Assembly: GCF_000013385.1 (NCBI RefSeq)
Contig: NC_007760.1
Coordinates: 3,074,001-3,138,000, forward strand
Direction of reading: 5' to 3'
Length of the DNA stretch: 64,000 bases
DNA from: Anaeromyxobacter dehalogenans 2CP-C
GTDB taxonomy: Bacteria > Myxococcota > Myxococcia > Myxococcales > Anaeromyxobacteraceae
A program made the translations under genes and the position numbers. This document shows positions 27,145 to 37,697 of the stretch, piece after piece. How positions within the stretch are numbered: the stretch's first letter is position 1; each line of letters starts with the position of its first letter. The notes beneath the pieces are model-generated. The model saw only the letters and a list, made by a program, of their open reading frames with translations, had not been told where the DNA came from and ran no database searches.

Positions 27145-27788
27145 GGCTTCTCCTCTGCTGCGTATCCCCAGCGGGCGAGATCGCCCGCCCCGAGCCCCTC
27201 GAACGCCCGCAGGCGCGCCACGTGGCGCGCCAGCACGTCGGCCTCGAGGTTCACCTTCGTGCCCGCGGCGGCCTGGCCCAGCGTGGTGCGAACCAGCGTC
27301 TCGGGGATCAGCGCGAGCTCGAAGCGGTCGCGGGCGGCGGTCGCCACGGTGAGCGACACCCCGTCCACCGCGATGGAGCCCTTCTCCGCCACGAGCGGCG
27401 CGATGGACGCCGGCAGCGAGATCGCGAGCCGCGCGCCCTGCCCCTCCGGCACGCGGCGCAGCACCTCGCCCACCGCGTCCACGTGGCCCTGCACCAGGTG
27501 CCCCCCGAGCCGCTCGCCCACCGCGAGCGCGCGCTCGAGGTTGACCTTCGTGCCCGGCCGCCAGCTGCCGACGGTGGTGCGCGAGAGGGTCTCGGGGACC
27601 GCGTCGAACGACACCAGGCCGCCCCCGCGCTCGACCACGGTCAGGCAGGCGCCGGAGCAGGCGATGCTCTCGCCGAGCACCAGCTCGTCCACCGGCAGCC
27701 GCGCAGGGCGGAGCGTCAGGCGAGCGCCTCCCTGCCAGGGGACGATCCGCTCCACCACGCCGACGTCGGCGACGAGTCCGGTGAACAT
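27141..27788 (-). CDS. ribE: riboflavin synthase alpha subunit
   Basis: A 215-residue riboflavin synthase that dismutates two lumazine molecules to riboflavin. The duplicated barrel is visible: N-terminal [10 protein letters not shown] and [13 protein letters not shown], then a second copy with [27 protein letters not shown] is the conserved substrate loop. Normal length. The gene starts 12 bp after ribD and overlaps ribBA by 4 bases. Confidence 0.96.
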   Translation of the reverse strand: MFTGLVADVGVVERIVPWQGGARLTLRPARLPVDELVLGESIACSGACLTVVERGGGLVSFDAVPETLSRTTVGSWRPGTKVNLERALAVGERLGGHLVQGHVDAVGEVLRRVPEGQGARLAISLPASIAPLVAEKGSIAVDGVSLTVATAARDRFELALIPETLVRTTLGQAAAGTKVNLEADVLARHVARLRAFEGLGAGDLARWGYAAEEKP

Positions 27789-27800
27789 TTCGCGCGAATC

Positions 27801-28979
27801 CTAGCCTCGTTGGGGGTTTTTGGCCAACGCGGTGCGGCGCACCGGGACGCCGGTGACGAGCACGTCGTCGCCCACCCGCTCGAACGCCACCTGGTCCAGC
27901 CGCAGCGCGTCGGCCATGCGCGCCGGCCCGCGGCCCGCCACGAGCGGCACGCCGTCGCCGCCGGCGATCTTGGGGGCGACGAAGACGGCCACCCGGTCCA
28001 CCAGCCCCGCCTCGAGGAAGCGCGCGTGGACGTGGGCGCCGCCCTCCACCAGCAGGTGCGCGACGCCGCGGGCGGCGAGCTTCGCGAGCAGGTCGCGGAG
28101 GTCCACCCCGCCCTTCCCGCGCCGGCAGCGCAGCAGCTCCACGCCCGGCCCGTACGGCCGCGCCGGCGCGGGCGCCGCGTGCGCCACGAGCGTGGGCGCC
28201 GGGGAGCCGCCGCGGAAGAGGGCCAGCGTCCGCGGCAGGGAGAGGTCGCTGTCCAGCACCACGCGGATCGGGTCGCGGCCGCCGCGCGGCAGGCGCGTGG
28301 TGAGCCGGGGGTCGTCGGCGCGGGCGGTCCCGGCGCCCACCAGCACCGCGTCCACCCGGTCGCGGAGCCGGTGCACCCAGGCGCGCGCCGCCTCCCCGCT
28401 CACCCAGCGCGCGTCGCCGGTGCGGGTGGCGATGCGGCCGTCGAGCGTCACCGCCGCCTTCAGGGTCACGAACGGCCGGCGCTCGGTGATGAACGTGAAC
28501 CAGGGCGCGTTGAGGCGGTCGCAGTCGTCGCGCAGCACGCCCTTCACCACCGCCACGCCGCTCCGGCGCAGCCGGGCCATCCCGCGCCCGTTCACGAGGG
28601 GGTTCGGGTCGCTCGAGCCCACGAACACGCGGCGCACGCCGGCCTCGAGCAGCGCCACCGAGCAGGGCGGCGTCTTGCCGAAGTGATCGCAGGGCTCGAG
28701 CGTGGTGTACACGTCCGCGCCGCGCGCGAGCGCCCCGGCGGCGCGGAGCGCCACCACCTCGGCGTGCGGCCCGCCGGCGCGCGCGTGGTGCCCGCGCCCG
28801 ACCACCCGCCCGTCGCGGACGACCACCGCGCCCACCGCCGGGTTCGGGCTGGTGCGCCCCAGCCCGCGCGCCGCCTCGCGCAGCGCCAGGCGCATGAAGC
28901 GCTCCGCCTCCGCGACGGCGACGGGCGCGGGCGCGCGGGCGCTCGCCCGCCGCCCGGACGGCGCCGCGCGCGCGGTCAC
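27801..28979 (-). CDS. ribD: bifunctional diaminohydroxyphosphoribosylaminopyrimidine deaminase / reductase
   Basis: A 392-residue RibD carrying out deamination and then ribosyl reduction in riboflavin synthesis. The deaminase zinc site is [11 protein letters not shown] and [12 protein letters not shown]. The reductase half has [38 protein letters not shown] and [15 protein letters not shown]. The N-terminal 25 residues from the GTG start are Ala/Arg-rich and unconserved. The start overlaps the nrdR stop. Confidence 0.96.
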   Translation of the reverse strand: MTARAAPSGRRASARAPAPVAVAEAERFMRLALREAARGLGRTSPNPAVGAVVVRDGRVVGRGHHARAGGPHAEVVALRAAGALARGADVYTTLEPCDHFGKTPPCSVALLEAGVRRVFVGSSDPNPLVNGRGMARLRRSGVAVVKGVLRDDCDRLNAPWFTFITERRPFVTLKAAVTLDGRIATRTGDARWVSGEAARAWVHRLRDRVDAVLVGAGTARADDPRLTTRLPRGGRDPIRVVLDSDLSLPRTLALFRGGSPAPTLVAHAAPAPARPYGPGVELLRCRRGKGGVDLRDLLAKLAARGVAHLLVEGGAHVHARFLEAGLVDRVAVFVAPKIAGGDGVPLVAGRGPARMADALRLDQVAFERVGDDVLVTGVPVRRTALAKNPQRG

Positions 28980-29446
28980 CGCTCCTCCCCCCCGTCCTTG
29001 CGCGCCAGGCCCGCCAGCTCGGTCATGAACTCGCCCACGTCGCGGAAGGCCCGGTACACCGAGGCGAAGCGCACGTAGGCCACCTCGTCGAGCGTGCGGA
29101 GCCGCTGCATCACCGCCTCGCCGATGACGGCGGTGCGGATCTCCCGCTCTCCCAGCTCCTGCACCTGCCGCTCCACCGCGGAGACGAGCGCCTCCACCTG
29201 CTCGGCGGAGACCGGCCGCTTCTGGCAGGCGGTGGCGACGCCCTCGACGATCTTGGCGCGGTCGAACGCCTCGCGGCGGCCGTCCTTCTTCACCACCTGC
29301 GGGAGCACGTCCTCGATGCGCTCGTAGGTCGTGAACCGGCGCTCGCAGGACAGGCACGCGCGGCGCCGGCGCGTGGCCTGGCCGTCCTGCGTCTCGCGCG
29401 AGTCCACCACCCGGTCCTCGAGGTGTCCGCAGTAGGGACAGCGCAT
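28976..29446 (-). CDS. nrdR: transcriptional repressor NrdR
   Basis: A 156-residue NrdR, the ATP/dATP-sensing repressor of ribonucleotide reductase genes. The N-terminal zinc ribbon is CPYCGH...[13 protein letters not shown]. The ATP-cone follows ([20 protein letters not shown], then [20 protein letters not shown]). Its place between glyA and ribD is common in proteobacteria. The ATG is 66 bp after the glyA stop. No NrdR box pair was recognised in this window. Confidence 0.97.
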   Translation of the reverse strand: MRCPYCGHLEDRVVDSRETQDGQATRRRRACLSCERRFTTYERIEDVLPQVVKKDGRREAFDRAKIVEGVATACQKRPVSAEQVEALVSAVERQVQELGEREIRTAVIGEAVMQRLRTLDEVAYVRFASVYRAFRDVGEFMTELAGLARKDGGEER

Positions 29447-29512
29447 GATCCACTCACCCCGGTCCGCCGTCCGGCGCGGGGCCCCGGCCGGCCCCGCCCC
29501 GCGGCGCGGCCG

Positions 29513-30766
29513 TCAGACGCGATCCGCGTACATCGGGAAGTGCGCGCAGAGGTCCTTCACCTCGCCGCGCACCCGCGCCAGCACCTGCTCGTCGGCCGGC
29601 GCGTCGAGCACGCGCCCGATGAGCGCGGCCACCAGCGTCATCTCCCGCGGGCCCATGCCGCGGGTGGAGAGCGCCGGCGTGCCGACCCGGATCCCGGAGG
29701 TCGTCATGGGCTTCTCCGGATCCCACGGGATCATGTTCTTGTTCACGGTGATGCCGGCCTTGCCGAGCGCCTCCTCGGCCACCTTGCCGGTGAGCTTCTT
29801 CGGGCGCAGGTCCACCAGCATCAGGTGGTTGTCGGTGCCGCCCGACACGAGCCGCAGCCCGGCAGACTTCAGCCCCTCGGCCAGCACCTGGGCGTTCTCC
29901 ACGATGCGCCGCTGGTACTCCTTGAACTCGGGGCGGAGCGCCTCGCCGAACGCGACCGCCTTCGCGGCGATGACGTGCTCGAGCGGGCCGCCCTGGATGC
30001 CGGGGAAGATCTGCGAGTTCAGCGTCTTCGCGTGCGCCTCGCGGCAGAGGATCATGCCCCCGCGCGGCCCGCGCAGCGTCTTGTGCGTGGTGGTGGTGAC
30101 GATCTCCGAGTGCGGCACCGGCGACGGGTGCAGCCCGGCCGCGACCAGGCCGGCGATGTGCGCCATGTCCACCACCATGGCCGCCCCGACCTCGTTCGCG
30201 ATCTCGGCGAAGCGGTCGAAGTGCAGCGTGCGCGAGTACGCGCTCGCGCCGACCATCAGGATGCGCGGCCTGTGCTCGCGGGCGAGGCGCGCCACCTCGT
30301 CCATGTCGATGGTCTCGTCGGACTGGCGCAGGCCGTACGGGACGATCTTGAAGAGCTTGCCGGAGAAGTTCACCGGCGAGCCGTGGGTGAGGTGCCCGCC
30401 GAAGTTCAGGCTCATGGCGAGCACCGTGTCGCCCGGCTTCGCCAGCGCGAAGTACGCGGCCATGTTGGCCTGCGAGCCGGCGTGCGGCTGCACGTTCGCG
30501 TGGTCGGCGCCGAACAGCTGCTTGGCCCGGTCGATGGCGAGCTGCTCGACCTGGTCCACCACCTCGCAGCCGCCGTAGTAGCGCTTGCCCGGGTAGCCCT
30601 CGGCGTACTTGTTGGTGAGGGTCGAGCCGAGGGCCTCGAGCACCGCCGGCGAGACGAAGTTCTCGCTGGCGATGAGCTCGAGCCCCTCCGCCTGGCGCCG
30701 CGTCTCCTCGCGGATGAGCTTCGCGATCTGCGGATCGGCCTCGGCGAGGCGCTGGGTGGGCATCAT
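29513..30766 (-). CDS. glyA: serine hydroxymethyltransferase
   Basis: A 417-residue PLP enzyme interconverting serine and glycine with tetrahydrofolate. Signature features: [39 protein letters not shown], and the PLP-binding Lys229 in [15 protein letters not shown]. Length equals the E. coli enzyme. GAGGAGAGACCGAAG precedes the ATG, a good ribosome site. It lies 73 bp after rpiB in the same orientation. Confidence 0.97.
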   Translation of the reverse strand: MMPTQRLAEADPQIAKLIREETRRQAEGLELIASENFVSPAVLEALGSTLTNKYAEGYPGKRYYGGCEVVDQVEQLAIDRAKQLFGADHANVQPHAGSQANMAAYFALAKPGDTVLAMSLNFGGHLTHGSPVNFSGKLFKIVPYGLRQSDETIDMDEVARLAREHRPRILMVGASAYSRTLHFDRFAEIANEVGAAMVVDMAHIAGLVAAGLHPSPVPHSEIVTTTTHKTLRGPRGGMILCREAHAKTLNSQIFPGIQGGPLEHVIAAKAVAFGEALRPEFKEYQRRIVENAQVLAEGLKSAGLRLVSGGTDNHLMLVDLRPKKLTGKVAEEALGKAGITVNKNMIPWDPEKPMTTSGIRVGTPALSTRGMGPREMTLVAALIGRVLDAPADEQVLARVRGEVKDLCAHFPMYADRV

Positions 30767-30839
30767 CTTCGGTCTCTCCTCGGGAGCGTGGCGGGAGGGC
30801 GGTTCTATCGCGCCCCGCCGGGTCAGGCAACGGGGCGGT

Positions 30840-31283
30840 TCAGCGCTCCAGCGCGCCGATCTTGTCCACGCGCCGCTGGTGCCGCCCGCCCTCGAACGGC
30901 GTCTCCAGGAACGCCTTCACGACCGCGGCGGCCACGCCCAGCCCGAGCACCCGCTCGCCCATGCAGAGCACGTTCGCGTCGTTGTGCGCGCGGGCCATCC
31001 GCGCGTCGAACTCCGTGACGCAGTGGGCCGCCCGGATGCCGTGGACCTTGTTGGCGGAGATGGACATGCCGATGCCCGTGCCGCACACCAGGATGCCGAG
31101 GCGCGCGCGCCCGGCCGCCACCGCCTCGGCCACCTGCCGGGCGTAGTCGGGGTAGTCCACGCTCTCGCCCGTGAACGGCCCCAGGTCCTCGACGTCGAAC
31201 CCGGCCGCCCGCGCCACCTTCACCGCCTCGGCCCGCAGGTGCAGCCCTGCGTGGTCGGAGCCTGCGATCACCCGTTCGGCCAT
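30840..31283 (-). CDS. rpiB: ribose-5-phosphate isomerase B
   Basis: A 147-residue RpiB interconverting ribose 5-phosphate and ribulose 5-phosphate. [48 protein letters not shown] (active-site Cys region) and [18 protein letters not shown] are all diagnostic. The rpiB-glyA-nrdR-rib order is conserved in many deltaproteobacteria. It starts 31 bp after the fabF stop. Confidence 0.96.
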   Translation of the reverse strand: MAERVIAGSDHAGLHLRAEAVKVARAAGFDVEDLGPFTGESVDYPDYARQVAEAVAAGRARLGILVCGTGIGMSISANKVHGIRAAHCVTEFDARMARAHNDANVLCMGERVLGLGVAAAVVKAFLETPFEGGRHQRRVDKIGALER

Positions 31284-31314
31284 CTCCGCCTCCCGCGCCG
31301 CGGCGGCGCCGCGG

Positions 31315-32556
31315 CTACACGCGCTTGAACAGCACCACGGCGTTCGTCCCGCCGAACCCGAAGGAGTTCGAGACCGCCACGTCCACGCGCACCTCGCGCG
31401 CCGTGTTCGGGATGACGTCGAGATCGCACTCCGGATCCTGCTCCACGACGTTGATGGTCGGCGGCAGCACGCCGCGGGAGATGGCGAGGACCGTCACCAC
31501 CGCCTCGAGCCCGCCCGCGCCGCCCAGCAGGTGGCCGGTCATGGACTTGGTGGAGGAGACCATCAGCCCCTTCTTCGCGTGCTCCCCGAAGACGCGCTTG
31601 ATGCCCTGGCACTCGGCCACGTCGCCGACCGGCGTCGAGGTGCCGTGCGTGTTCACGTAGCCGACCTGCTCGGGCGCGACGCCCGCGTCCTGCAGCGCCA
31701 TGCGGACCGCGCGCGCGCCGCCCTCGCCGCCCTCGGCCGGCGCGGTGATGTGGTACGCGTCGGCGCTGGCGCCGTAGCCGGCCAGCTCCGCGTAGATCCG
31801 CGCGCCGCGCGCGCGGGCGTGCTCGTACTCCTCGAGCACCAGCAGGCCGGCGCCCTCGCCGGCCACGAAGCCGTCGCGCCCCTTGTCGAACGGGCGGCTC
31901 GCCTGCTCCGGCGCGTCGTTGCGCTCCGAGAGCGCCCGGGCCGCGCAGAAGCCGCCGATTCCGAGCGGCGTGATGGTGGCCTCGCAGCCGCCCGCGATGA
32001 TCACGTCGGCGAGGCCGCGCTCGATGTAGAGCATCGCGTCGCCGATGGAGTGGTTGCCGGTGGCGCAGGCCGACACCGGCGAGAAGTTCGGGCCCTGCAT
32101 CCCGTACTTCATGCTGATCTGGCCCGGGGCCAGGTTGATGATGAGCGACGGGATGAAGAACGGGCCGATCTTGCGGACGCCCTTCTCCAGCAGCGTCTTG
32201 TGCTCGTCCTCGATGGTGCCGAGGCCGCCGATGCCCGCGCCGACGATGGCGCCGACGCGCACCGGGTCCTCCTTCGACATGTCGAGGCCCGAGTCCTTCA
32301 TGGCCATGTCGGCGGCGGCCAGCGCGAACTGGATGAAGCGGTCGTTCCGGCGGGCCTCCTTCCGGTCCATGAACCGGGTCGGATCGAAGGCCTTCACCTC
32401 GCCCGCGATGCGGGTCGGGTAGGTCGAGGCGTCGAAGAGGGTGATGGGCCCGATGCCGCTCTTGCCGGCCACGAGCGCGCTCCAGGACTCCTCCACCCCG
32501 ATGCCCACGGGCGAGACCAGCCCCAGTCCAGTGACGACGACACGGCGCCTGCTCAT
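31315..32556 (-). CDS. fabF: beta-ketoacyl-ACP synthase II
   Basis: A 413-residue condensing enzyme that elongates acyl-ACP with malonyl-ACP. The catalytic triad is Cys164 ([10 protein letters not shown]), His304 ([11 protein letters not shown]) and His342 (GHLLGGAGG). The ATG at 32556 is chosen over a GTG three codons upstream because AGGAG lies about a dozen bases before the ATG but almost touches the GTG. It lies about 90 bp after acpP, its substrate carrier. Confidence 0.97.
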   Translation of the reverse strand: MSRRRVVVTGLGLVSPVGIGVEESWSALVAGKSGIGPITLFDASTYPTRIAGEVKAFDPTRFMDRKEARRNDRFIQFALAAADMAMKDSGLDMSKEDPVRVGAIVGAGIGGLGTIEDEHKTLLEKGVRKIGPFFIPSLIINLAPGQISMKYGMQGPNFSPVSACATGNHSIGDAMLYIERGLADVIIAGGCEATITPLGIGGFCAARALSERNDAPEQASRPFDKGRDGFVAGEGAGLLVLEEYEHARARGARIYAELAGYGASADAYHITAPAEGGEGGARAVRMALQDAGVAPEQVGYVNTHGTSTPVGDVAECQGIKRVFGEHAKKGLMVSSTKSMTGHLLGGAGGLEAVVTVLAISRGVLPPTINVVEQDPECDLDVIPNTAREVRVDVAVSNSFGFGGTNAVVLFKRV

Positions 32557-32647
32557 CAGGTTCACCTCTCCTCGGAAAGAGCGCGTGCGGCGGCGGCGAG
32601 GCCCCCCGGCCCCGCCCCCGCGCGCGGTACCGACTCCGGAGCCGCGG

Positions 32648-32887
32648 CTACTTCTTGTGCGTGGTGATGTAGTTCACCGCGTCCTGCACCGTCTTGATGT
32701 TCTCGGCCTCCTCGTCGGGGATCTCGACCTCGAACTCCTCCTCCATGGCCATGACCAGCTCGACGATGTCGAGCGAGTCGGCGCCGAGGTCCTCGATGAA
32801 GCTGGCGGCGGGCTTGATCTCGTCCTCTCCCACGCCCAGCTGGTCCGCGATGATGTTCTTCACCTTCTGCTCGATCGTTGCCGACAT
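32648..32887 (-). CDS. acpP: acyl carrier protein
   Basis: A 79-residue acidic carrier of fatty acid synthesis. Ser38 in [20 protein letters not shown] takes the phosphopantetheine arm. The rest ([19 protein letters not shown] and the C-terminal [12 protein letters not shown]) is typical. A clear GGAGGAAGCACC-type ribosome site precedes the ATG, fitting high expression. About 50 bp separate it from fabG. Confidence 0.98.
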   Translation of the reverse strand: MSATIEQKVKNIIADQLGVGEDEIKPAASFIEDLGADSLDIVELVMAMEEEFEVEIPDEEAENIKTVQDAVNYITTHKK

Positions 32888-32938
32888 GGTGCTTCCTCCG
32901 TTGTGCTCGGGGTTGGTGCCGCCGCAGGGAGCCTGCAG

Positions 32939-33691
32939 CTACATGTACATGCCGCCGTTGACCCGCAGGGTCTCGCCGGTCACGTACGATGCCTGGTCGC
33001 TCGCGAGGAACGCCACCGCGTTCGCCACGTCCTCCGCGCTGCCGAGCCGCGCGAGCGGGATCATGTCCTTCATCTTCGTCTTCGCGGCCTCGGGGAGCGC
33101 CGCGGTCATGTCCGTGTCGATGAAGCCGGGCGCCACCGCGTTCACGCGCACGTTGCGCGACGCGAGCTCGCGGGCCACCGACTTCGTGAGCCCCTCCAGC
33201 CCCGCCTTGGTGGCGGCGTAGGCGGCCTGGCCGGCGTTGCCCATCTCGCCCACCACGGAGGTGAGGTTCACGATGGCGCCGGCGCGCTGCCTCATCATGG
33301 GCCGGGTGGCGGCGCGGATCAGGTTGAACGCGCCGGTGAGGTTCACCTGGAGCTGCCGGTTCCAGTCCTCGTCCTTGAGCCGCATGACGAGCTGGTCGAT
33401 GGCGATGCCGGCGTTGTTCACGAGCACGTGCAGCCCGCCGAACGTGGCCACCACCTGCTCCACCGCGGCGGTGCAGGCGGCCGGGTCGGCCACGTCGAAC
33501 CGGTACAGCTCGGCGCGCGGCGCGCCCGCCTGGCGCACCAGCGCGAGGGCCTCGGCCGCGGCCGCGTCGTTGCCCGCGTAGTTCAGGGCCACGCTGGCCC
33601 CGCCGCGCGCCAGCGCCACCGCCACGGCGCGGCCGATGCCGCGCGAGGCGCCGGTGACGAGCGCGATCTTCCCGGTGAAGTCGAACGTCAT
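32939..33691 (-). CDS. fabG: 3-oxoacyl-ACP reductase
   Basis: A 250-residue short-chain dehydrogenase reducing beta-ketoacyl-ACP with NADPH. Cofactor motif TGASRGIGRAVA, NNAG at about 92, and catalytic Ser145, Tyr158 and Lys162 (YAATK). The C-terminus DQASYVTGETLRVNGGMYM is FabG-typical. It lies between fabD (9 bp) and acpP, so it is the housekeeping copy; the SDR at 42658 is a paralogue. Confidence 0.97.
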   Translation of the reverse strand: MTFDFTGKIALVTGASRGIGRAVAVALARGGASVALNYAGNDAAAAEALALVRQAGAPRAELYRFDVADPAACTAAVEQVVATFGGLHVLVNNAGIAIDQLVMRLKDEDWNRQLQVNLTGAFNLIRAATRPMMRQRAGAIVNLTSVVGEMGNAGQAAYAATKAGLEGLTKSVARELASRNVRVNAVAPGFIDTDMTAALPEAAKTKMKDMIPLARLGSAEDVANAVAFLASDQASYVTGETLRVNGGMYM

Positions 33692-33700
33692 GTCGATCCC

Positions 33701-34642
33701 CTAGCCCTTCAGCGCGGCGAGCGTCTTCTCCAGCGACGCGCGGTCCTCGACGTTGAACGCCTCGACCGACCTGTCGATGCGGCGGATCAGCCCGGAGAGC
33801 ACCTTGCCCGGGCCGACCTCGACCACCCGGGTCACGCCCAGCCGGACCAGCTCCTCGACGCACTCGATCCAGCGCACCGGCGCGGTCACCTGCTCGACCA
33901 GCAGCGGCACCACCCGCGCGGCGTCCTGGTTCGGCTTCGCCTCGACGTTCGTCACCACCGGCCGGAGCGGCGCCTTCCACGCGATCCCGCGCAGCACCGG
34001 CTCGAGCCGCGCCTTCACCGGCGCCATGAGCGCCGAGTGGAAGGGGGCGGACACCGGCAGCGGCAGCACCCGCTTCGCCCCGGCCTCCTTGAGCCTCGCG
34101 CCGGCCTGCTCCACCGCGCCGGCCGCGCCGGCGATCACCGTCTGGGCCGGCTCGTTGTAGTTCGCGGGCGAGACCACCTGCCCGGTCTCGGACGCCACCG
34201 CGGCGCAGATCTCGCGGACGCGCGCCGGGTCGAGCCCGAGCACCGCGCTCATGGCGCCCTGCCCCGCCGGCACCGCCTCCTGCATGAACGTGCCGCGCGC
34301 GCGCACCGCCCGCGCCGCCTCCGCGGCGCCGCACGCGCCCACCGCCACCAGCGCCGAGTACTCGCCCAGCGAGTGGCCGGCCACGAAGTCCGGGACCAGC
34401 CCCTGGTTCGCGAGCACCGCCGCGGCGGCGGACGAGACGGTCAGGATCGAGGGCTGGGTGTTCGCGGTCAGCTTGAGCTGGTCCTCGGGGCCGCCGAAGC
34501 ACAGGGCCGAGAGCTTCTCGCCCAGCGCCTCGTCCACCTCCTCGAAGATCTCCCGCGCCTCCGGGAAGGCGTCGTGCAGGTCCTTGCCCATGCCGACCGC
34601 CTGCGAGCCCTGCCCCGGGAAGACGAACGCCAGCTTGCCCAT
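33701..34642 (-). CDS. fabD: malonyl-CoA:ACP transacylase
   Basis: A 313-residue FabD loading malonyl groups onto ACP. FVFPGQGSQAVGMGKDL at the start, the nucleophile Ser91 in GHSLGEYSALVA, and His202 in APFHSALM are visible, with the family's normal length. It lies 16 bp downstream of fabH. Confidence 0.97.
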   Translation of the reverse strand: MGKLAFVFPGQGSQAVGMGKDLHDAFPEAREIFEEVDEALGEKLSALCFGGPEDQLKLTANTQPSILTVSSAAAAVLANQGLVPDFVAGHSLGEYSALVAVGACGAAEAARAVRARGTFMQEAVPAGQGAMSAVLGLDPARVREICAAVASETGQVVSPANYNEPAQTVIAGAAGAVEQAGARLKEAGAKRVLPLPVSAPFHSALMAPVKARLEPVLRGIAWKAPLRPVVTNVEAKPNQDAARVVPLLVEQVTAPVRWIECVEELVRLGVTRVVEVGPGKVLSGLIRRIDRSVEAFNVEDRASLEKTLAALKG

Positions 34643-34658
34643 GTGTCCGCCCTCCCGG

Positions 34659-35639
<981 letters not shown>

Positions 35640-35646
35640 GGATCTC

Positions 35647-36732
35647 CTAGGTTTGGGGCGGCGCGGTGCGCCGCGGCGTGGGGCCCTGCTGGGCGGCCGC
35701 GCCGTTGGCGGGGACCTCCAGCAGCGCGTGCGACGGCGCGACGGCCCGCGCGATCTCGTCGATGAAGTGGGTGCGCGCGGCGTCGCCCGCGCGGCGGATC
35801 GCGTTCTCGATCGCGAGCGCGTCGGAGCGCCCGTGCGAGATGAACCCGACCCCGTTCACGCCCACCAGCGGCGCGCCGCCCACCTCGCGCCAGTCGATGC
35901 GCTTCTTCATCCCCTCCAGCGCCGCCTTGGAGAGCAGCCCGCCGATCTTCGACACGGTGGTGCTGCGCAGCGCGCGCTTGAGGTACTCGCCGACCACCTT
36001 GGCCGTGCCCTCCATCGTCTTCAGGGCCACGTTCCCGGTGAAGCCGTCGGTCACGATGACGTCCACCTCGCCGGTGAGCAGGTCGCGCCCCTCGCAGTAG
36101 CCCACGAAGTCGATCGGCGCGCGCCGCAGCGCCGCGGCGGCGGCGCGGGTGAGGTCGGTGCCCTTCGTGTCCTCCTCCCCGTTCGAGAGGATCGCGATGC
36201 GCGGCCGGGCCACTCCGTGCACGCGGCGCGAGAAGACCTCGCCCATGAGCGCGAACTGCACCAGGTGGATCGGCCGGCAGTCCACCACCGCGCCCATGTC
36301 GAGCATGAGCGGCGAGCCCTTGAGCGCGGGGAGGACCGAGACGATCGCGGGCCGCTCGACGCCCTCGGGACGGCCGAGGACCAGGATGGCGCCCGCCATC
36401 ACCGCGCCGGAGTTGCCCGCGGACACCATCCCCGCCGCCCGGCCGGACGCGACCAGGTCGAAGCAGACGCGGATGGAGTTGTCCTTCTTCCGCCGCATCG
36501 CCTGGCCGGGGTGGTCGTGCATCTCGACCACCTCCGTCGCAGGGTGCACCTCGAGCGGCAGGGAGCTCCCGGCGCGGTGGCGCGCGAGCTCCTCTCGCAC
36601 GCGCGCCTCGGGGCCGACCAGGACGACCGGCAACCCCTTACGCGCTGCGTTAACGGCACCTTGTACGATCGCGCCGGGGGCGTGGTCGCCCCCCATCGCA
36701 TCGACGGCGATGGGCGCGATCTTCCCGACCAT
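35647..36732 (-). CDS. plsX: phosphate acyltransferase PlsX
   Basis: A 361-residue enzyme making acyl-phosphate from acyl-ACP for phosphatidic acid synthesis. PIAVDAMGGDHAPGAIVQGA at the start, VSAGNSGAVMAGAI and VNGVGFISHGRSDA are diagnostic. The final 25 residues are Pro/Thr/Gln-rich and unconserved. It lies between rpmF (5 bp) and fabH, the standard order. Confidence 0.96.
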   Translation of the reverse strand: MVGKIAPIAVDAMGGDHAPGAIVQGAVNAARKGLPVVLVGPEARVREELARHRAGSSLPLEVHPATEVVEMHDHPGQAMRRKKDNSIRVCFDLVASGRAAGMVSAGNSGAVMAGAILVLGRPEGVERPAIVSVLPALKGSPLMLDMGAVVDCRPIHLVQFALMGEVFSRRVHGVARPRIAILSNGEEDTKGTDLTRAAAAALRRAPIDFVGYCEGRDLLTGEVDVIVTDGFTGNVALKTMEGTAKVVGEYLKRALRSTTVSKIGGLLSKAALEGMKKRIDWREVGGAPLVGVNGVGFISHGRSDALAIENAIRRAGDAARTHFIDEIARAVAPSHALLEVPANGAAAQQGPTPRRTAPPQT

Positions 36733-36737
36733 CGCGC

Positions 36738-36917
36738 CTATGACGCCTCGGTGATCTGCTCACCCTTGTACGTCCCGCAGGACGGGCAGGCGCGGTGCGG
36801 GAGCACGGGCTCCTTGCACTTCGGGCACTTCACCACGTTGACCGGCTTCAGCTTGAAGTTCGCGGCGCGGCGCCGATCGCGCCGCATGCTGCTCGTCCGC
36901 TTCTTGGGAACGCCCAC
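36738..36917 (-). CDS. rpmF: 50S ribosomal protein L32
   Basis: A 59-residue protein. It begins MGVPKKRTSSMRRDRRRAA and ends with a zinc ribbon CPKC...CPSCGTYKG, the classic L32 pattern with four cysteines. The start is GTG at 36917 with AGGAG eight bases upstream. The yceD-rpmF-plsX order is strongly conserved in bacteria. Confidence 0.95.
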   Translation of the reverse strand: MGVPKKRTSSMRRDRRRAANFKLKPVNVVKCPKCKEPVLPHRACPSCGTYKGEQITEAS

Positions 36918-36956
36918 GTCGTGCTCCTTCTGCGCGCCGCAGCCGCGGCGCGCTCA

Positions 36957-37517
36957 CTACAGCTTCACGTTCTTGAGGCCCGCCCAGCGCGGGTCCGGAA
37001 CGTGGCGATCGCAGCCGCACTCGCGATCGTTCAGGTTGGCCCCGCACACGGGGCAGAGTCCCTTGCAGTCGTCCTTGCACACCGGGTAGCCCGGCACCGC
37101 CAGGAGCAGCTGCTCGCGGAGGATCGGGTCGAGGTCCACGACCTTGCCCGTGTAGATCTCCTCGTCCGCCCGCTCGGCCTCGAAGCTGCCGCCGGCCGGG
37201 CCGGTGCTCGAGTCCTTCTCGCCTCGGGGCTCGTCCACGTACTCGTCCGAGGGGACGAGCGTCAACTCGAAATCCACGGGCTGGTCCAGCGACACCGGCT
37301 GGAGGCACCGGCCGCACGGCACCGAGAGCTCCGCCTTCCCGTGCGCGTCCACCCGCACGCGCCGGTCGATCTTCTCCAGCTTCGCCTCGACGTGAAGCGG
37401 ACCGCGCGCGCGGTAGCCGGCCTTGTCGCCCTGGAGGATGTCGTCCACCTGCTCGCGGGCGACGTCCCAGCTCCGACGGAGGCCTGCCTCCTTGATTTCG
37501 TCAATATTGACGCGCAT
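36957..37517 (-). CDS. yceD: YceD/DUF177 family protein
   Basis: A 186-residue DUF177 protein, a conserved partner gene of rpmF linked to 23S rRNA accumulation in plants and E. coli. VPCGRCLQPVSLDQPVDFEL is the signature. The C-terminal part has an extra cysteine cluster (CKDDCKGLCPVCGANLNDRECGC) that probably binds zinc and is typical of the longer form. It is the first gene after the promoter at 37551-37578. The ATG is about 25 bp from the predicted transcription start. Confidence 0.93.
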   Translation of the reverse strand: MRVNIDEIKEAGLRRSWDVAREQVDDILQGDKAGYRARGPLHVEAKLEKIDRRVRVDAHGKAELSVPCGRCLQPVSLDQPVDFELTLVPSDEYVDEPRGEKDSSTGPAGGSFEAERADEEIYTGKVVDLDPILREQLLLAVPGYPVCKDDCKGLCPVCGANLNDRECGCDRHVPDPRWAGLKNVKL

Positions 37518-37550
37518 TTATACGGCTTTCCGAGGCGGAAAAAGGGCCTC

Positions 37551-37578
37551 ATTATAGGGGTCGATCCCGCGAAGTCAA
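37551..37578 (-). promoter_or_regulatory. near-consensus sigma-70 promoter for yceD-rpmF-plsX-fab
   Basis: On the minus strand TTGACT (37578-37573) and TATAAT (37556-37551) are 16 bp apart. This is the best promoter match seen in the window and stands out against the GC-rich background. It lies just upstream of yceD, so it should drive the ribosomal protein and fatty acid genes and perhaps far beyond. Confidence 0.8.
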
Positions 37579-37637
37579 GGCGCGCCGGGCCGTTGCCCGC
37601 GCGCGCCGGACTCCCCAGGGATGTAAGCCTCCTCGAA

Positions 37638-37685
37638 CCCGGGAGGGACCCGGGCCTCGAGGCGGCCCCTCGCGACCCCGCGAGG
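37638..37685 (-). terminator. two GC hairpins after the NarL-type regulator gene
   Basis: CCTCGCG/CGCGAGG makes a 7-bp stem with a 4-base loop (37668-37685), and CCCGGG/CCCGGG a 6-bp stem with a 5-base loop (37638-37654). They follow the regulator's stop on the minus strand and precede the yceD promoter. No T-run, as is usual at such GC content. Confidence 0.5.
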
Positions 37686-37697
37686 CGGCGCCGGCGC

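Noticed and set aside
26000-29513. FMN riboswitch before the riboflavin genes
   Set aside because: The rib genes overlap each other and nrdR; no leader long enough and no conserved FMN-element blocks were seen upstream of ribD, nrdR or glyA.
36760-37317. 185-codon minus-strand frame overlapping rpmF and yceD
   Set aside because: Both real genes have strong family signatures in other frames, and this product is Arg/Gly/Pro-rich without a pattern.
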